Positions 18,119 through 28,307 of a stretch of 64,000 nt of DNA are shown one piece after another (positions within the stretch are counted from its first letter, which is position 1; the number at the start of each line of letters is the position of its first letter). The position numbers were made by a program, and so were the translations under genes. Source of the DNA: Lactifluus volemus (lineage: Eukaryota > Basidiomycota > Agaricomycetes > Russulales > Russulaceae); contig WTXI01000052.1 of NCBI GenBank assembly GCA_022376515.1, positions 157,605-221,604 on the forward strand, written 5' to 3'. The notes beneath the pieces were generated by a model. That model made no database searches, was not told the origin of the DNA, and saw only the letters and a list, made by a program, of their open reading frames with translations.

Positions 18119-20814
18119 ATGGCCAGAGAAATTATCAATATACAGGTAACGTTTCGAAAAAAAAAAAAGTCGTGCACGTTGATTGATCTCTTCTTATGCA
18201 ACTACGCGCAGGCCGGCCAGGTAAATACTGCAAAAGCTTTCCTCGTGAACGGAACGGAACGTTCAAAAATGTATTTTAAAACAGGCCGGAAACCAAATTG
18301 GCGAGAACTTTTGGAAGATGCTCCTTGCTGAACACGGGCTCGACCAGAATGGGGTGCGTCTGGCCGCCGTCTTCTCTCTCGTTCGCCGAGACGTTTTGCT
18401 GGCAGGCCAGAACTGACGTAAACTTTGGTTCATGTAGATGTACCACGGTGCCGACCCACTACAGCTCGCGCGCGTGAGTAATCACCGCAAAAAAATTTCT
18501 TCTTTCCGCGACGATCTCATTCCTTGCGAACCCAAAGGTGGGGACGTACTTCTCCGAGGTCAACTCGGGACCGACGGCCAAGTATGTTCCGCGCAGTGTT
18601 CAAATTGACCTCGAGGCCGGCGTATGCGATCGGGTACGTATCATCACCTAGATCCGGGCACTTCTATCCTTTGTCGCTCACCGAAAGGTGATTATTCTTT
18701 AGATACGTACCGGACCCACCGGGTCGCTCTTCAGGCCCGACACGTTCATCTCTGGAGAAGGCGGAGCGGGAAATAACTGGGCAAAAGGCTGTTCGTTTTT
18801 GTTCCTTTTGCTGATTGCGTTCGGCTCATGCCCTGCTCGTAAACGCTCGGATCAGTCTATACTGATGGTGAGTGTCAATGCTCTGCAAAATTTTCCCAGC
18901 CTGCCTGAGTTTATCGATTCAACCTCCTTGTCTAGGTGCCGAGTTGGTCGACAGCATCATGGTGGGGTTACTTGACCTGGTCGGAATTGTATCTCTTCTG
19001 TCGTTCTTATTGCGACCCTGTGTAGGATGTCCTTCGGAAGCAGAGCGAGCCTTGCGATGCCCTTCAGGGATTTCAGATCATCCACTCACTCGGTGGGGGT
19101 ACCGGTGCTGGGCTAGGATGCCTCCTTCTGTCCAAGCTGCGGGAAGTGCGTTGTTCGACGTGCTTCTGCATAAAGTCATGTTCACATGACCGCTGGCGTG
19201 TAGGAGTACCCGGATCGAATGTTAGCCACGTTTTCGATCCTGCCATCTCCAAAGGTCTCGGAAACGGTCGTTGAAGTAAGTTGCGCCATTACCCATGCTG
19301 TATTTGCTCGTTGATACTGAACGCACCATTCCCAGCCGTACAACGCGCTGCTTTCCGTTCATCAGCTTGTTGAGAACAGTGATCTGACCGTTTGCATTGA
19401 CAACGAAGCCCTGTACGCGATTTTGTTTTCTTTACTTCACTCGTGTGTGGATCTCCTAACCGATCTTAAGATACGACATATCAACCCGGGCGCTGAAAGT
19501 GAAGAGTCCGACATTTGATAATCTCAATAGCGTAGGCGGACCAACCTAGCAACAACCTACGGTTATTGATCGCCCTTTTGCGTAGATTATTTCGCAGGTC
19601 ATGTGCGGAGTAAGCACCAGCCTCCGGTTCCCTGGTCAACTTAATGGGTCAGTCAGCTATCTAGAATTCGGTGCTTTCGCTGATTCGGGGTATCGTTTAA
19701 GCGACCTTCGGAAATTGTGCCTGAACCTCATACCCTTCCCTCGTGTGCGTGGTTTTCTCTTGATGATCGCGTAGTGTGACATCTCAATCGTCCTCTTAGT
19801 TGCATTTCTTGGTACCGAGTTATGCTCCACTCTTTGATCCAAAAACACATATGTTCCAGCGCGTCTCAGTCCCCGATTTGACTAATGCGTGCGTACCTCT
19901 CATTTTTCTGAAGCAGCAGCAAACCTGATGACGCTTATTACTAGCCTTTTTGACCGTAAAAACCTCTTGGTTGCGTGCGACCCACGCTTTGGGTCGGTGA
20001 TGTTTTCATGGCAGCGGTGAATTACAACTCAAACTTGAAGCATGCAGGCGCTTCTTGACCGCGGCAACTATTTTCCGCGGCAAGATATCCTCCCAAGAAG
20101 TCTGTTTGTTCTTGCCGTTCTCTACAGGCATTATCCGCTAACTATTCGTCCCAGGCTGAAGTACGTGTGTTTCCTGTGCCCGTGGCGGAGGCACTGATGC
20201 TGTCCTTTACAGTTCACTGTGCAACAATTACAGCAGAAGAACTCTCATCTCTTTGTCGAGTAATTCTTACCACTTTTTTCATTATTATGGGCCAAGCCTG
20301 TATTAATGCCCTCTGGATAGGTGGATTCCAGACAACGTGTCGGTGACTCTATGTTCAGTGCCGCCTGTAGGACATAAACAATCAGCGACTTGCCTTGCAA
20401 ACACTACGGCCATTCAGGAACTGTTCACTCGTAATCTGTCCCAGGTCAGCCATTTCAAAGGCCCATTTCTAAGTAGTTGGCTGAACAAATCGCAATAGTT
20501 CACGACCATGTATAAGCGTAAGGCTTTCATGCATTGGTATACAGGAGAGGGAATGGACACGTTGGAGTTCTCGGAAGCGGAGAGCAACACTCACGATCTA
20601 GTGTAAGTTCTTTGAGCCTTTGATTCTTGGGTACCTCACCGATGATCGATGATGCAGAAATGAGTACCAGCAGGTAGGGCTTGTGATCCCACCCTATCTT
20701 GATCAATCTCTAATCTCTCCTGACATTTAGTACCAAGAAGCCACTGCCGACGCTGATGAAGCCGAATATGAGCATCTCAGTGAGCCCGGCCAATCAGCGC
20801 CCAGCGAGACTTAG
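18119..20814 (+). CDS. Divergent beta-tubulin with 23 exons
   Basis: A 455-aa tubulin of the beta class and microtubule building block. Exons: 18119-18145, 18212-18220, 18285-18353, 18438-18473, 18538-18633, 18703-18790, 18856-18867, 18936-18961, 19026-19145, 19204-19275, 19336-19412, 19471-19531, 19586-19647, 19702-19744, 19800-19888, 19945-19992, 20048-20099, 20155-20160, 20213-20259, 20321-20444, 20499-20602, 20658-20673 and 20731-20814. Phases all agree. Motifs: QAGQAGNQIG (Cys12 is Ala), [10 protein letters not shown], tubulin signature [30 protein letters not shown] (beta-type Lys), WYTGEGMD and the acidic tail DADEAEYEH. Four exons are only 6-16 nt. Residues equivalent to E198 and F200 are Leu and Val (ENSDLTV). 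It is more divergent than a housekeeping TUB2, so probably the second beta-tubulin paralogue; the intact frame argues against a pseudogene. Confidence 0.9.
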
Positions 20815-21000
20815 AAGGTCGAAAATGAGCGTTGATCTCTCTAAAGAGTCTTGTTTTTTTTTCTTTTCTTCTCGTTTTACTTTCTCAGAAACCGATTGCA
20901 ATTTTTCACCTTATGAAGAACCCGCTCTATACTGTACGGTGCTTTTTGTTGCAGGAAAACGTTTCTAATTTCACTTTGGATAAAATAATTCTTTGTCGCG

Positions 21001-21020
21001 AATAAATAAATAAATAAGTA
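21001..21020. repeat. (AAAT)n microsatellite
   Basis: Five tandem AAAT/AAAG-like units lie between the tubulin stop and TSC13. The remaining 20815-21082 spacer holds nothing else recognised. Confidence 0.8.
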
Positions 21021-21082
21021 ATAGACAGCATAATTAGCTGACCACCAGCCCCAACGAGTTGCGCGTGCCCATATAAATTACG

Positions 21083-22494
21083 ATGACTACACTGACCATC
21101 TCTGCCACTGGCAAGTTAACACTCTTTCGGGGCTTTCCCATCGTACTCAAGGTCGACAAGCCCGCGGATGTTGCAACAGTCGCGGATGTAAAGGCAACGC
21201 TGGCAAAAAGGGACCCTCGGGTACGATCGAACCCCCACATACGCCCCATAGCCGCGTTTGCTCATGAGCGCACGCGTCTTACAGTTGTATGTCGAACGGC
21301 AAAAGCTTACACTCAAGGGAGGGTCCAAAGCCCTCGAAGATGACGCGATCCTGGCGGCTGCAGGCGTGCTCGATGGAAGCGAAATGGTGGTCAAAGATCT
21401 AGGGCCGCAGGTCAGCTGGAGGACCGTGTTTATGACCGAATACGTGCGTTCTTTTTCCTGCGTGCCCAACCTTATCGTCGGGTGTCGTGACCAAAAAAAA
21501 AACTAGGCTGGTCCGCTCGTCATTCATCCTATATTTTATTATCTTCCCAAAGCATTGTACGGTGACGAGGTGCAACACAGCCAACTGCAAAAGTGCGTCC
21601 CTTTTGTCTGTTTTAATCTGCTGAGCTTTGCTGCACATGGAAGACTGGCTAGGTATGTATATGCGATGGTAATGTTACACTTTGCGAAGCGCGAGCTCGA
21701 GTCTGTGTTGTATGTCGAAGCCCACCAACTACTTTCACTTGACCCGTCTTGATCATTCTTCTTTCTAGTGTCCATCGCTTCTCGCATGCGACCATGCCTT
21801 TGAGGAATATCTTCAAGAAGTACGCATCCCCGTTGTCTCAATTCCGAGATACCTTGTCTAATATGTGTTCAGCTCGATCCATTATCATATATTATCGGGT
21901 ATCCCTTCTTCTGTTTCATAACCCTGGCCACCAACTAACACCCTCGCAGGGCTATTCCTTGCGTATCCAATTTATGGCCCAACATATTCCGCCGACTCGC
22001 TCTACATTAGAGGCACATTGCGGTCTAACCCAAACTTCCTTTGGACCTGTGCTGGTGTCTGGCTCGTGCGTGGACATGACGTTCCCCACTCTCATGAAAC
22101 CTGACGATGATCGCTTCTCATTCCAGTTTGCCGAGTTATCCAACCTGCACACTCATCTGACCCTGCGTAACTTGCGCCCCCTGGGGACAAAGAAGCGCGC
22201 AATCCCATATGGATACGGCTTTGGGCTGATTTCTTGTCCCAATTACTTTTTTGAAAGTGTGGCTTGGGCTGCAGTCGCCTACATGTCAGGTTCTTGGGCA
22301 GGTACGATGTTACCAACGTTTGACCCAAAGGTCGACAACTGACCACCTACTCTACTGGATTAGCATGGCTATTCTGGGCGGTGTCAACCGCCCAAATGAT
22401 GAGCTGGGCCGCGAAAAAGCAGTGCGCATATAAGAAGGAATTTGGCAAGGAGTACCCTCGCCAGAGGAAAGCCATGTTCCCGTTTTTGTTCTGA
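21083..22494 (+). CDS. TSC13: Very-long-chain trans-2-enoyl-CoA reductase
   Basis: ER-membrane enzyme for the last step of the fatty-acid elongation cycle (sphingolipid-type VLCFA). Nine exons give 312 aa: 21083-21220, 21285-21443, 21507-21592, 21653-21709, 21769-21819, 21873-21898, 21950-22065, 22127-22301 and 22364-22494, phases consistent. It has an N-terminal ubiquitin-like region (RQKLTLKGGSKAL), then VKDLGPQVSWRTVF, VQHSQLQKYVYAMVMLHFAK, KRELESVFVHRFSHATMPL, LSNLHTHLTLRNLRP, PYGYGFGLISCPNYFFE and the C-terminal steroid-reductase-type motif KEFGKEYPRQRKAMFPFLF. Length and helix pattern are normal for TSC13/TECR. It lies 268 bp downstream of the tubulin gene in the same direction. Confidence 0.9.
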
Positions 22495-22789
22495 TCGGGC
22501 CGTCTGGCATCATCCTCCCAATACACCCCTCGCAAATTAGAGTAGTGGGCATATCTACACGAGCGTTGTAGTGACACATTGGGCCTACGATCGCGTAGAA
22601 GCCCCTTAATGTGACGTAGATTTTTCCCTTCGAACACCAGCGCGCTAAGTTGTCCTGACCCTACTAGTAACGTTATGCATATTGGGACTACACTATACAT
22701 TACCAGACATGTCACACTAGGATCAAGCCCGCTCCAATGTGACGAGGCAGTGCTCTCTGACTCGGATGCGCTCTCGCACCAGCACCTGG

Positions 22790-22985
22790 TGCGCCACTAG
22801 TGAAGCGAAAGAGGAGGGCCGAAGAAACGAAGAAAGTGAAGGAGGCTGCAGAAAAGTATGACTGACAGCCTAGCAATGTCCTGTATTCCTTTTTTCTTTG
22901 GCGTGGAGCTGAACAAAAAAAGAAATACAGGACATCGCTAAGCTGGAGAGATGGATCTCCTCAACCAGTCGACCCCACGGCGACC
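22790..22985 (+). pseudogene. Lysine-rich coiled-coil gene relic with hairpin
   Basis: One frame reads KRKRRAEETKKVKEAAEK (about 22801-22857). After an intron-like gap, another reads KKKEIQDIAKLERW (about 22915-22955). Such Lys/Glu coils are common in unnamed basidiomycete proteins and element-encoded proteins. No start, stop-to-stop continuity or domain is present, so I treat it as a fragment of unknown origin. It contains the inverted repeat 22871-22940. Confidence 0.35.
22871..22940. repeat. 26-bp inverted repeat (hairpin)
   Basis: Arms 22871-22896 and 22915-22940 match at 23 of 26 positions when one is reverse-complemented (shared core ATGTCCTGTATT). The loop is 18 nt. The right arm lies in the KKKEIQDIAKL coding stretch, so the left arm looks like an inverted copy of it. 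Confidence 0.8.
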
Positions 22986-23181
22986 CGGAGGCAACCCAGG
23001 TAGCTCCGCCAGACCACCTCCCATGCCATTATTCCGATGCGTGTTGCGAATGAAGGAGGGAGCTGACGTTGAGGTCACTCAGACTTGTGCACTCGAAACA
23101 ACAATCATCCGATACACAAAAACTAATAAAACCGTCATACAAAGATTGAATGTGAACGTAAACGTCTTAACTCTGGGTATA

Positions 23182-24747
23182 TTACACTAAATCTACCGCA
23201 TCCGACCCCAAACAATCTCGGAGTGCGGCGATTGTATCCTGGCTTATGAGACAATCTCGCAGGGAAAGTTTGATCATTGCGCCCTCGCTCGTTACCATGC
23301 GCTGACGCTGAACCAGCGCATCCGCCAGATCGAACTTATTAAAACTTACACCCTCAAACGACATCTGACGGAGCGCGGGCAGAAGCCCATGCTGCGTCAC
23401 GATGGCGAGCAGCCCCCGCACGGCCTCGTCGCGAGCCTTGTTGCGGAAGTGGGTCCAAAGGTAAGCGCGAGGCCGACGGTCGGCCTCGTCGCGCATGCGA
23501 AGCGTGTGAACGTGCTTGAGCGCGGCGACGGGGAAGGCGGAGAGCATTTCGGAGAAGAGGTCGGTGGAACCAGACACGTCCCCCCAAATGAAGGAAAGCT
23601 GGAGTCGTGTGGGCGATGTGGGGCTGAGGAGCTCTAGGGTTTTCCTAGAAGCGTCCGTTGGCCTGGAAATCTCCAGAAGAGGGCAAACGTGACCCTCCTC
23701 GAGTGCGCGTTCTAAATAGGTAGAAAGGACTGGGGAGAGGGTAAGAACGATCCTACGAAGAAGCGGCAGGTCGTCAAGTGGTGGTTCACCGATATCAACT
23801 ATATAGTCGGTACACGTGATGGAAAGTGATACCGATGCTGGGGCAAGGATGCCTTTTAAAAAGAATGCGATGATACTAGATGTGTTTTTGAATTCGAGGT
23901 GCAGTAGCTGTGGAAGGCGCACTAGTACGTCATTTGAATCCCTAAATCGAGTACAATTTGTATTTTTCAAAACAAGGGTTTGAAGATGTGGGAGAAGATT
24001 GAGAGCTTCCAGAGGAGACTCCAGCTTACAGTTCTCAAGACAGAGAGTGACCAAAGGCGCTCTTAAAAGTAGGGAAGAAGGACCGAGGTCACAATACGCA
24101 AGATCCAGAGCGTGAAGTGTCGTCGCGACGTGGCGAAGAAAGATCTCGCTCGAAAGGGAGATGGAGTCGGACGACATATTACCCGCCTGTATGCTCAACG
24201 TCTCCAGACGAGGAGCGGGGGACGCATTCAAAAGGTGTAAGGCTTCTCCACGAAACACCAAATTTATAATAGCCGTTGAGATATAGAGGTAAACCTGCCG
24301 AGCGCGTGAGATCTCCCTCAAGGCAGAGAGCGCCGCGCGACGGTACCACCCTGGTTGCGTGCCAGTGGTGGAAAGGTCGACTCGAAAGGAAATTGGGTAA
24401 GGATAGGAACGCGCGAGGGATATCTCTACCCAGTATTCAGACGTCAGCAAGGGGATGTAGGACCAAAATTGCTTGCAGGAGGATGCGGTCGTACGCCACA
24501 GTCGGCAGACTTGGCCGATCGCCATCCACGAAGGGATTCGACATTCTTCAAATTCGATGTAGGGAACGTGGCAGAATATCATTGTGAGGAGTTCCGTGGG
24601 AAGGCGTGTGATGGGAGAGCAAGACGGAAGGTGAGTTGCGGAAGTTGGCAGCTGCTGCTCTGATGGCGAATGTAGAGAAGACTCGGTCTTTGTAGTACCG
24701 TGGAATAATAGGCGTCCAGACGAAGAAGATTCCCTGGGTAGAACCAA
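23182..24747 (-). CDS. F-box / leucine-rich-repeat-like protein
   Basis: A single-exon 521-aa protein. The F-box is at about residues 42-90 (SPITRLPTELLTMIFCHV, then WMAIGQVCRLWR and W). The rest is leucine-rich, with repeated pieces such as LETLSIQAGN, LHALDLAYCDLG, LVTLCLENCKLESP, LQTLVLKNTNC and LLHLEFKNTSS. Such proteins are substrate receptors of SCF ubiquitin ligases; the substrate is unknown. The family is strongly expanded in Agaricomycetes. Ser/Thr-rich residues 1-40 precede the F-box. It is transcribed convergently with TSC13. Confidence 0.8.
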   Translation of the reverse strand: MVLPRESSSSGRLLFHGTTKTESSLHSPSEQQLPTSATHLPSCSPITRLPTELLTMIFCHVPYIEFEECRIPSWMAIGQVCRLWRTTASSCKQFWSYIPLLTSEYWVEISLARSYPYPISFRVDLSTTGTQPGWYRRAALSALREISRARQVYLYISTAIINLVFRGEALHLLNASPAPRLETLSIQAGNMSSDSISLSSEIFLRHVATTLHALDLAYCDLGPSSLLLRAPLVTLCLENCKLESPLEALNLLPHLQTLVLKNTNCTRFRDSNDVLVRLPQLLHLEFKNTSSIIAFFLKGILAPASVSLSITCTDYIVDIGEPPLDDLPLLRRIVLTLSPVLSTYLERALEEGHVCPLLEISRPTDASRKTLELLSPTSPTRLQLSFIWGDVSGSTDLFSEMLSAFPVAALKHVHTLRMRDEADRRPRAYLWTHFRNKARDEAVRGLLAIVTQHGLLPALRQMSFEGVSFNKFDLADALVQRQRMVTSEGAMIKLSLRDCLISQDTIAALRDCLGSDAVDLV

Positions 24748-25029
24748 TACAGATTAAAGCTGAACAACGAAATTAGTCCAATCGGAGAAAGTTATCTCAC
24801 ATCGAGCACGAGTTGGCTTGGGTGTAGAGTATGCGGAAGTGCCAGGTTTCCTGACGTGACCCACTGCAGATTGAATGATCAGAATGTTGAGGTCACTCGG
24901 GCGATTTTATAGCGCTACCGTTTGCAAATTCAACTGGCGCGCGGAGCGATTCAGGATAAAAGTAATGGTTCCTTAGGTGTACGCATAAGCGGTGTAGTCT
25001 CTACTCGTGTCTCTTATCATCCTACTTCA
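24748..25029. other. Short spacer (F-box 5' flank)
   Basis: 282 bp between the F-box start codon and the GET4 stop codon, both on the minus strand. It should hold the F-box promoter. No distinct motif is recognised. Confidence 0.4.
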
Positions 25030-26318
25030 TCAATCTAGTGCGAGGTGTGTGCTGGTCTGGCTCGGTGTGATCGTGCGGGGCTGCGTTGCTGCTGGGCCCG
25101 AGCCAGGAGGTCCTCCTCCAAACAACGAAGACATCACGTCACCGAATGGATTCGGATTCGCTGTACGCGGTGGCATGATCTCAAAGTATAGCGTCGACAA
25201 TTCATTCAGTACCTGCAGCTTAGATGTTTAGCCCCGCGAGTGAATGAAAGAAATAAAAGTCAGTTTCACAAACCACGCGGACTTGGGGTTGAGCGATGAT
25301 ACCACCGCGGGATTGGTAGGTCCTACAGAGACGTATCCAGGCATCTCGTGCAATCTTGTTCTGTGCACCTGCAGCCCGTTGCACGCAGCGCACAGCCAGT
25401 TGGGCAAAGTTGAGCAAGGAATCACGAGTGACGATGATTTCATCACTGGCGGAGCCGATGACGACGGTCTCCCCGGATGGGGAGATGTAGGAGATAAAGG
25501 TGCCGAGAAAAGTGCGTGCGGCAAGAATGTTGCCGTTAAGCAGATACCTGTTCAATGAAAATGGGACACGGGTTGAAAGATATGCGGACGAAGGACATAC
25601 GGAAGGACACCACGCAGTGAGAAAATTCCAGCGTGAGACCCAAGAGAATCGCTAGCTCTTGCCCAGTCAAAGTACAGTTGAGCAAGGAGGCGCGCGCTGT
25701 CACGAGTGCCAGATGCGAGGAGGTGAAGTTCGGCGCCAATGAAATCACCCTCTGAGGATACGAAATGGGTTTGTTATAACGTGTGTTATATTCTACGAGT
25801 ACCTTTGAGAAACAAATCGCCAACGTAATGCTGCAACGCAGAATCGCCCGCAGGATATGGACCTTGCTTCGCGGACCACCTATAAGGGATTAGACCACGA
25901 AATGCAAGAAAAACCAAAAATTTACGGACGAAATAGCCCTATCGATGATGCTTCTGCGCCATGTACCCGAGGGACCGACCAATGCGATAAGTTGAGTCAG
26001 TCGACCTGGACATATTCAATAGTTGATAAAACGTGAATGAAACGTCAACATACCCCTGCTGACATCGGTGACGGGTTCATTTGCGCGCTCATAAGACTCG
26101 ACAAGTAATATGGTGAGATCAGTACCCGAGCCGGCGTGACCTGCCTTTAAGAGTTCGCGGGCGGATTGGAAGAGAAGATCGATAGCGATTTGGTGAGCTC
26201 CAGACTTTGTGTATCTTGCGGCAAACGTTCTAGCCTTTTGGTGAGCTTCATAAGGTTGACCAGCGGAGATGAGAGGGAGGATGGCTTGGAGGGCCTTATC
26301 CGAACTTGTTGGAGACAT
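25030..26318 (-). CDS. GET4: GET4 (tail-anchored protein insertion factor)
   Basis: Cytosolic adaptor that with Get5 bridges Sgt2 and Get3 in tail-anchored protein targeting to the ER. Exons on the minus strand: 26318-26054, 26005-25930, 25879-25803, 25751-25601, 25547-25274 and 25212-25030, phases consistent (341 aa from this start). Motifs: AGQPYEAHQKARTFAARY, FQSARELLKAG, QHYVGDLFLKEGDF, LLAQLYFDWA, YLLNGNILAARTFL, LLNFAQLAVR, WIRLCRTYQSRGG, and the C-terminal LNELSTLYFEI with PNPFGDVMSSLFGGG, all typical of fungal GET4. An in-frame ATG at 26372 would add 18 residues; MSPTS was chosen because it fits the family start. The gene is divergent from the zinc-ribbon gene. Confidence 0.88.
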
Positions 26319-26498
26319 GAGTTGTGAGTGAGCAGCGCGGGATAGATCGGCCCGATTCGTAATTATTTCCACGACACGACCACGACTTTGGCACGCTGCA
26401 CGAGTGGCACCAATTCTCTACACGTATACACTCGACATGCCGATTCAATGCGGTTCCACTTGGCCCCAAAGCCACTCTACCATTATCGACCACCAGCC
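26319..26498. promoter_or_regulatory. Bidirectional promoter, GET4 / zinc-ribbon gene
   Basis: Only 126-180 bp separate the divergent start codons, so a shared promoter is likely. No TATA box or known operator was identified. Confidence 0.45.
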
Positions 26499-27762
26499 AT
26501 GAAATCTCCCACAACGCTTAACGATGACCGTGACTTGATGTCCCGTGGCCGTATCCTGCGACGAGAGTGGAAACGCTATAAGCCGGTAAAGTTTTCGTTT
26601 TCTTTTTTTATGTTACCTCGCTCCCCTCATCATTAAGATCTCGCGATGGTCCGCATAGCATCTGCCGAAATCGACTTCATTGCCACAGTTGGAATTGGCC
26701 CCCGCAAAGCGCCCACTGTTCACCTGTCGACAGTGTGGTTTTTCAAATGTATATATACCGTTATGTCTTTGGTGCTCGTGGACATCTACCGAGGCAACAG
26801 CGGCGTTCGTGGCTGCGACCCCACGTCGCAGTCGCTGTATCAGTGGTCCGGGTAGAGTTGTCTGGAAAGACGGCATATCCGATCCAAAGCCCGAGGATCG
26901 GGAGGCCAACGAATTAACGGCATCGTCGGTGACCGTCCAAAAGATGGGCGCTCTGTGTGGCTCCGAGCCACTGGCACCTGTGGCTACCGATACTCTCCAA
27001 GACTCGGTGCTTGCTGCACGACCCGATCTCCCATCTGAACGAAGTTCGGTCGTTAGAGCAACTTTGAAGGCGCTCGGTAGCCAAGGTGCCGATCTCGAGC
27101 ACAAGCCTGGCGCGATACGAGCTCGTCGTGGATTGCCGGAAGCAAAGGTTATTATACCACCTCGACAAACAACCACTAGGACGATACCCGCCGAGATGAT
27201 GCCCGTCCCAGACCGTGCGCCTTTGTACCGTGTGCACCATAACGCTCCAATCCACCCAGTTTCACTCCCACCCATCATCTCTGCCACCCGTACTCTACAT
27301 CGGAAACATCACATGACATTTCCGAGACAAAAATCGACACGCTCGTTGCGTTCACGGGTGATTGCCATGTCGACTCCACAACCTGTCCCTGTCGTATCTG
27401 CCCCCGTCTCGGTCACCCAAGTCGACCGTACTACACAGCCATCCGACCACATTTTAACAAGACAGGTTCACGTCCTGATACCCGACAACGCCCAACTCTG
27501 CACCTGCCACGTCCATGTCCATCGACACGAGACAATCGTTCCCATCGCCGCCCCTGGACGGCCTAGTTTTGAATTCACGCGCCCACGTAGATCGACGACG
27601 TCTGGATGGTCGGTGAGCGGAGAAATAGAGTTGCAGATTGCACTTTCACAAAGGAGAGAAGAAGAGAGGGATTACCTTGTAGAACCGGGAGACGAGGGAG
27701 CATCGCGCAAGGGTACGGAAACTCGGTACGGGTTTGCGAACCTGGTTCTTCGGAGGAGTTAA
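26499..27762 (+). CDS. Putative zinc-ribbon protein of unknown function
   Basis: Two exons (26499-26585 and 26659-27762) give 396 aa with an uninterrupted frame. The N-terminus is basic (RGRILRREWKRYKP). At about residues 44-63 a C-x2-C...C-x2-C pair (FTCRQCGFSN, then CLWCSW) looks like a zinc ribbon. The remainder is low-complexity, rich in Pro, Ser, Thr and Arg. A second Cys/His cluster (LCTCHVHVHRHE) lies near residue 308. An in-frame ATG at about 26449 could extend the N-terminus. I do not recognise the family. A nucleic-acid or protein-binding role is conceivable but unproven. Confidence 0.6.
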
Positions 27763-28307
27763 TAAGATACCCATATAGCTGTACATTATTACATAATCAG
27801 AGTGAAAAACTCGTGTTTGCAAAACAGTTTGACTTTGAGTTTGTCCGACTTCGGTCACTTTAAATTTCTATTTCACGTACTCGTCTTTCCTTTTCCACTT
27901 TTTTTTAATATTTCTCTCCGAATGATTTCAACAACAATAATGAACGTCCGAAAGTTGGTCGAATCTTATGAGCAAGAGTCACTCGGCCGTCCTCGGTTAC
28001 GATCCCATACCTCATCGCAAGTCTCACCACAGCCACAGCTACCCAACGATCATTGCGCACATATATAGTCAAGGAGGAAGGGCCCGCGACAGCCGTGTTG
28101 AAAGTTCGTGAGATGTTTCTCTGTCTAAACGCTTTGTTGAACGGATTATAGGACTGCACAAACGGATTTCAATTCGAACAAACACCAAATTCCCGCATCT
28201 TTCTGTTTCGCTGTCCGTCCATTCTCTCTCTTTAATTTCCATGATGAACTCATGTCTTTGGAAAAGATCGCCGGATACTACGACTCGTACCTGGGGCATC
28301 ATCCATC
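27763..28307. other. Intergenic spacer
   Basis: 545 bp, pyrimidine-rich around 27880-27912. Short open frames on either strand show no recognisable protein. It probably contains the 3' flank of the zinc-ribbon gene and the promoter of the next gene. Confidence 0.4.

Noticed and set aside
18119..20814. Tubulin locus as a pseudogene
   Set aside because: Continuous frame fails only if the microexons are ignored; with them every phase agrees and all signature motifs are kept.
24276..24663. Plus-strand frames over the F-box gene
   Set aside because: Antisense shadows of a 521-codon frame with an F-box.
25007..25231. Plus-strand 74-codon frame
   Set aside because: It lies antisense to the last exon of GET4, which has a clear family-specific C-terminus.
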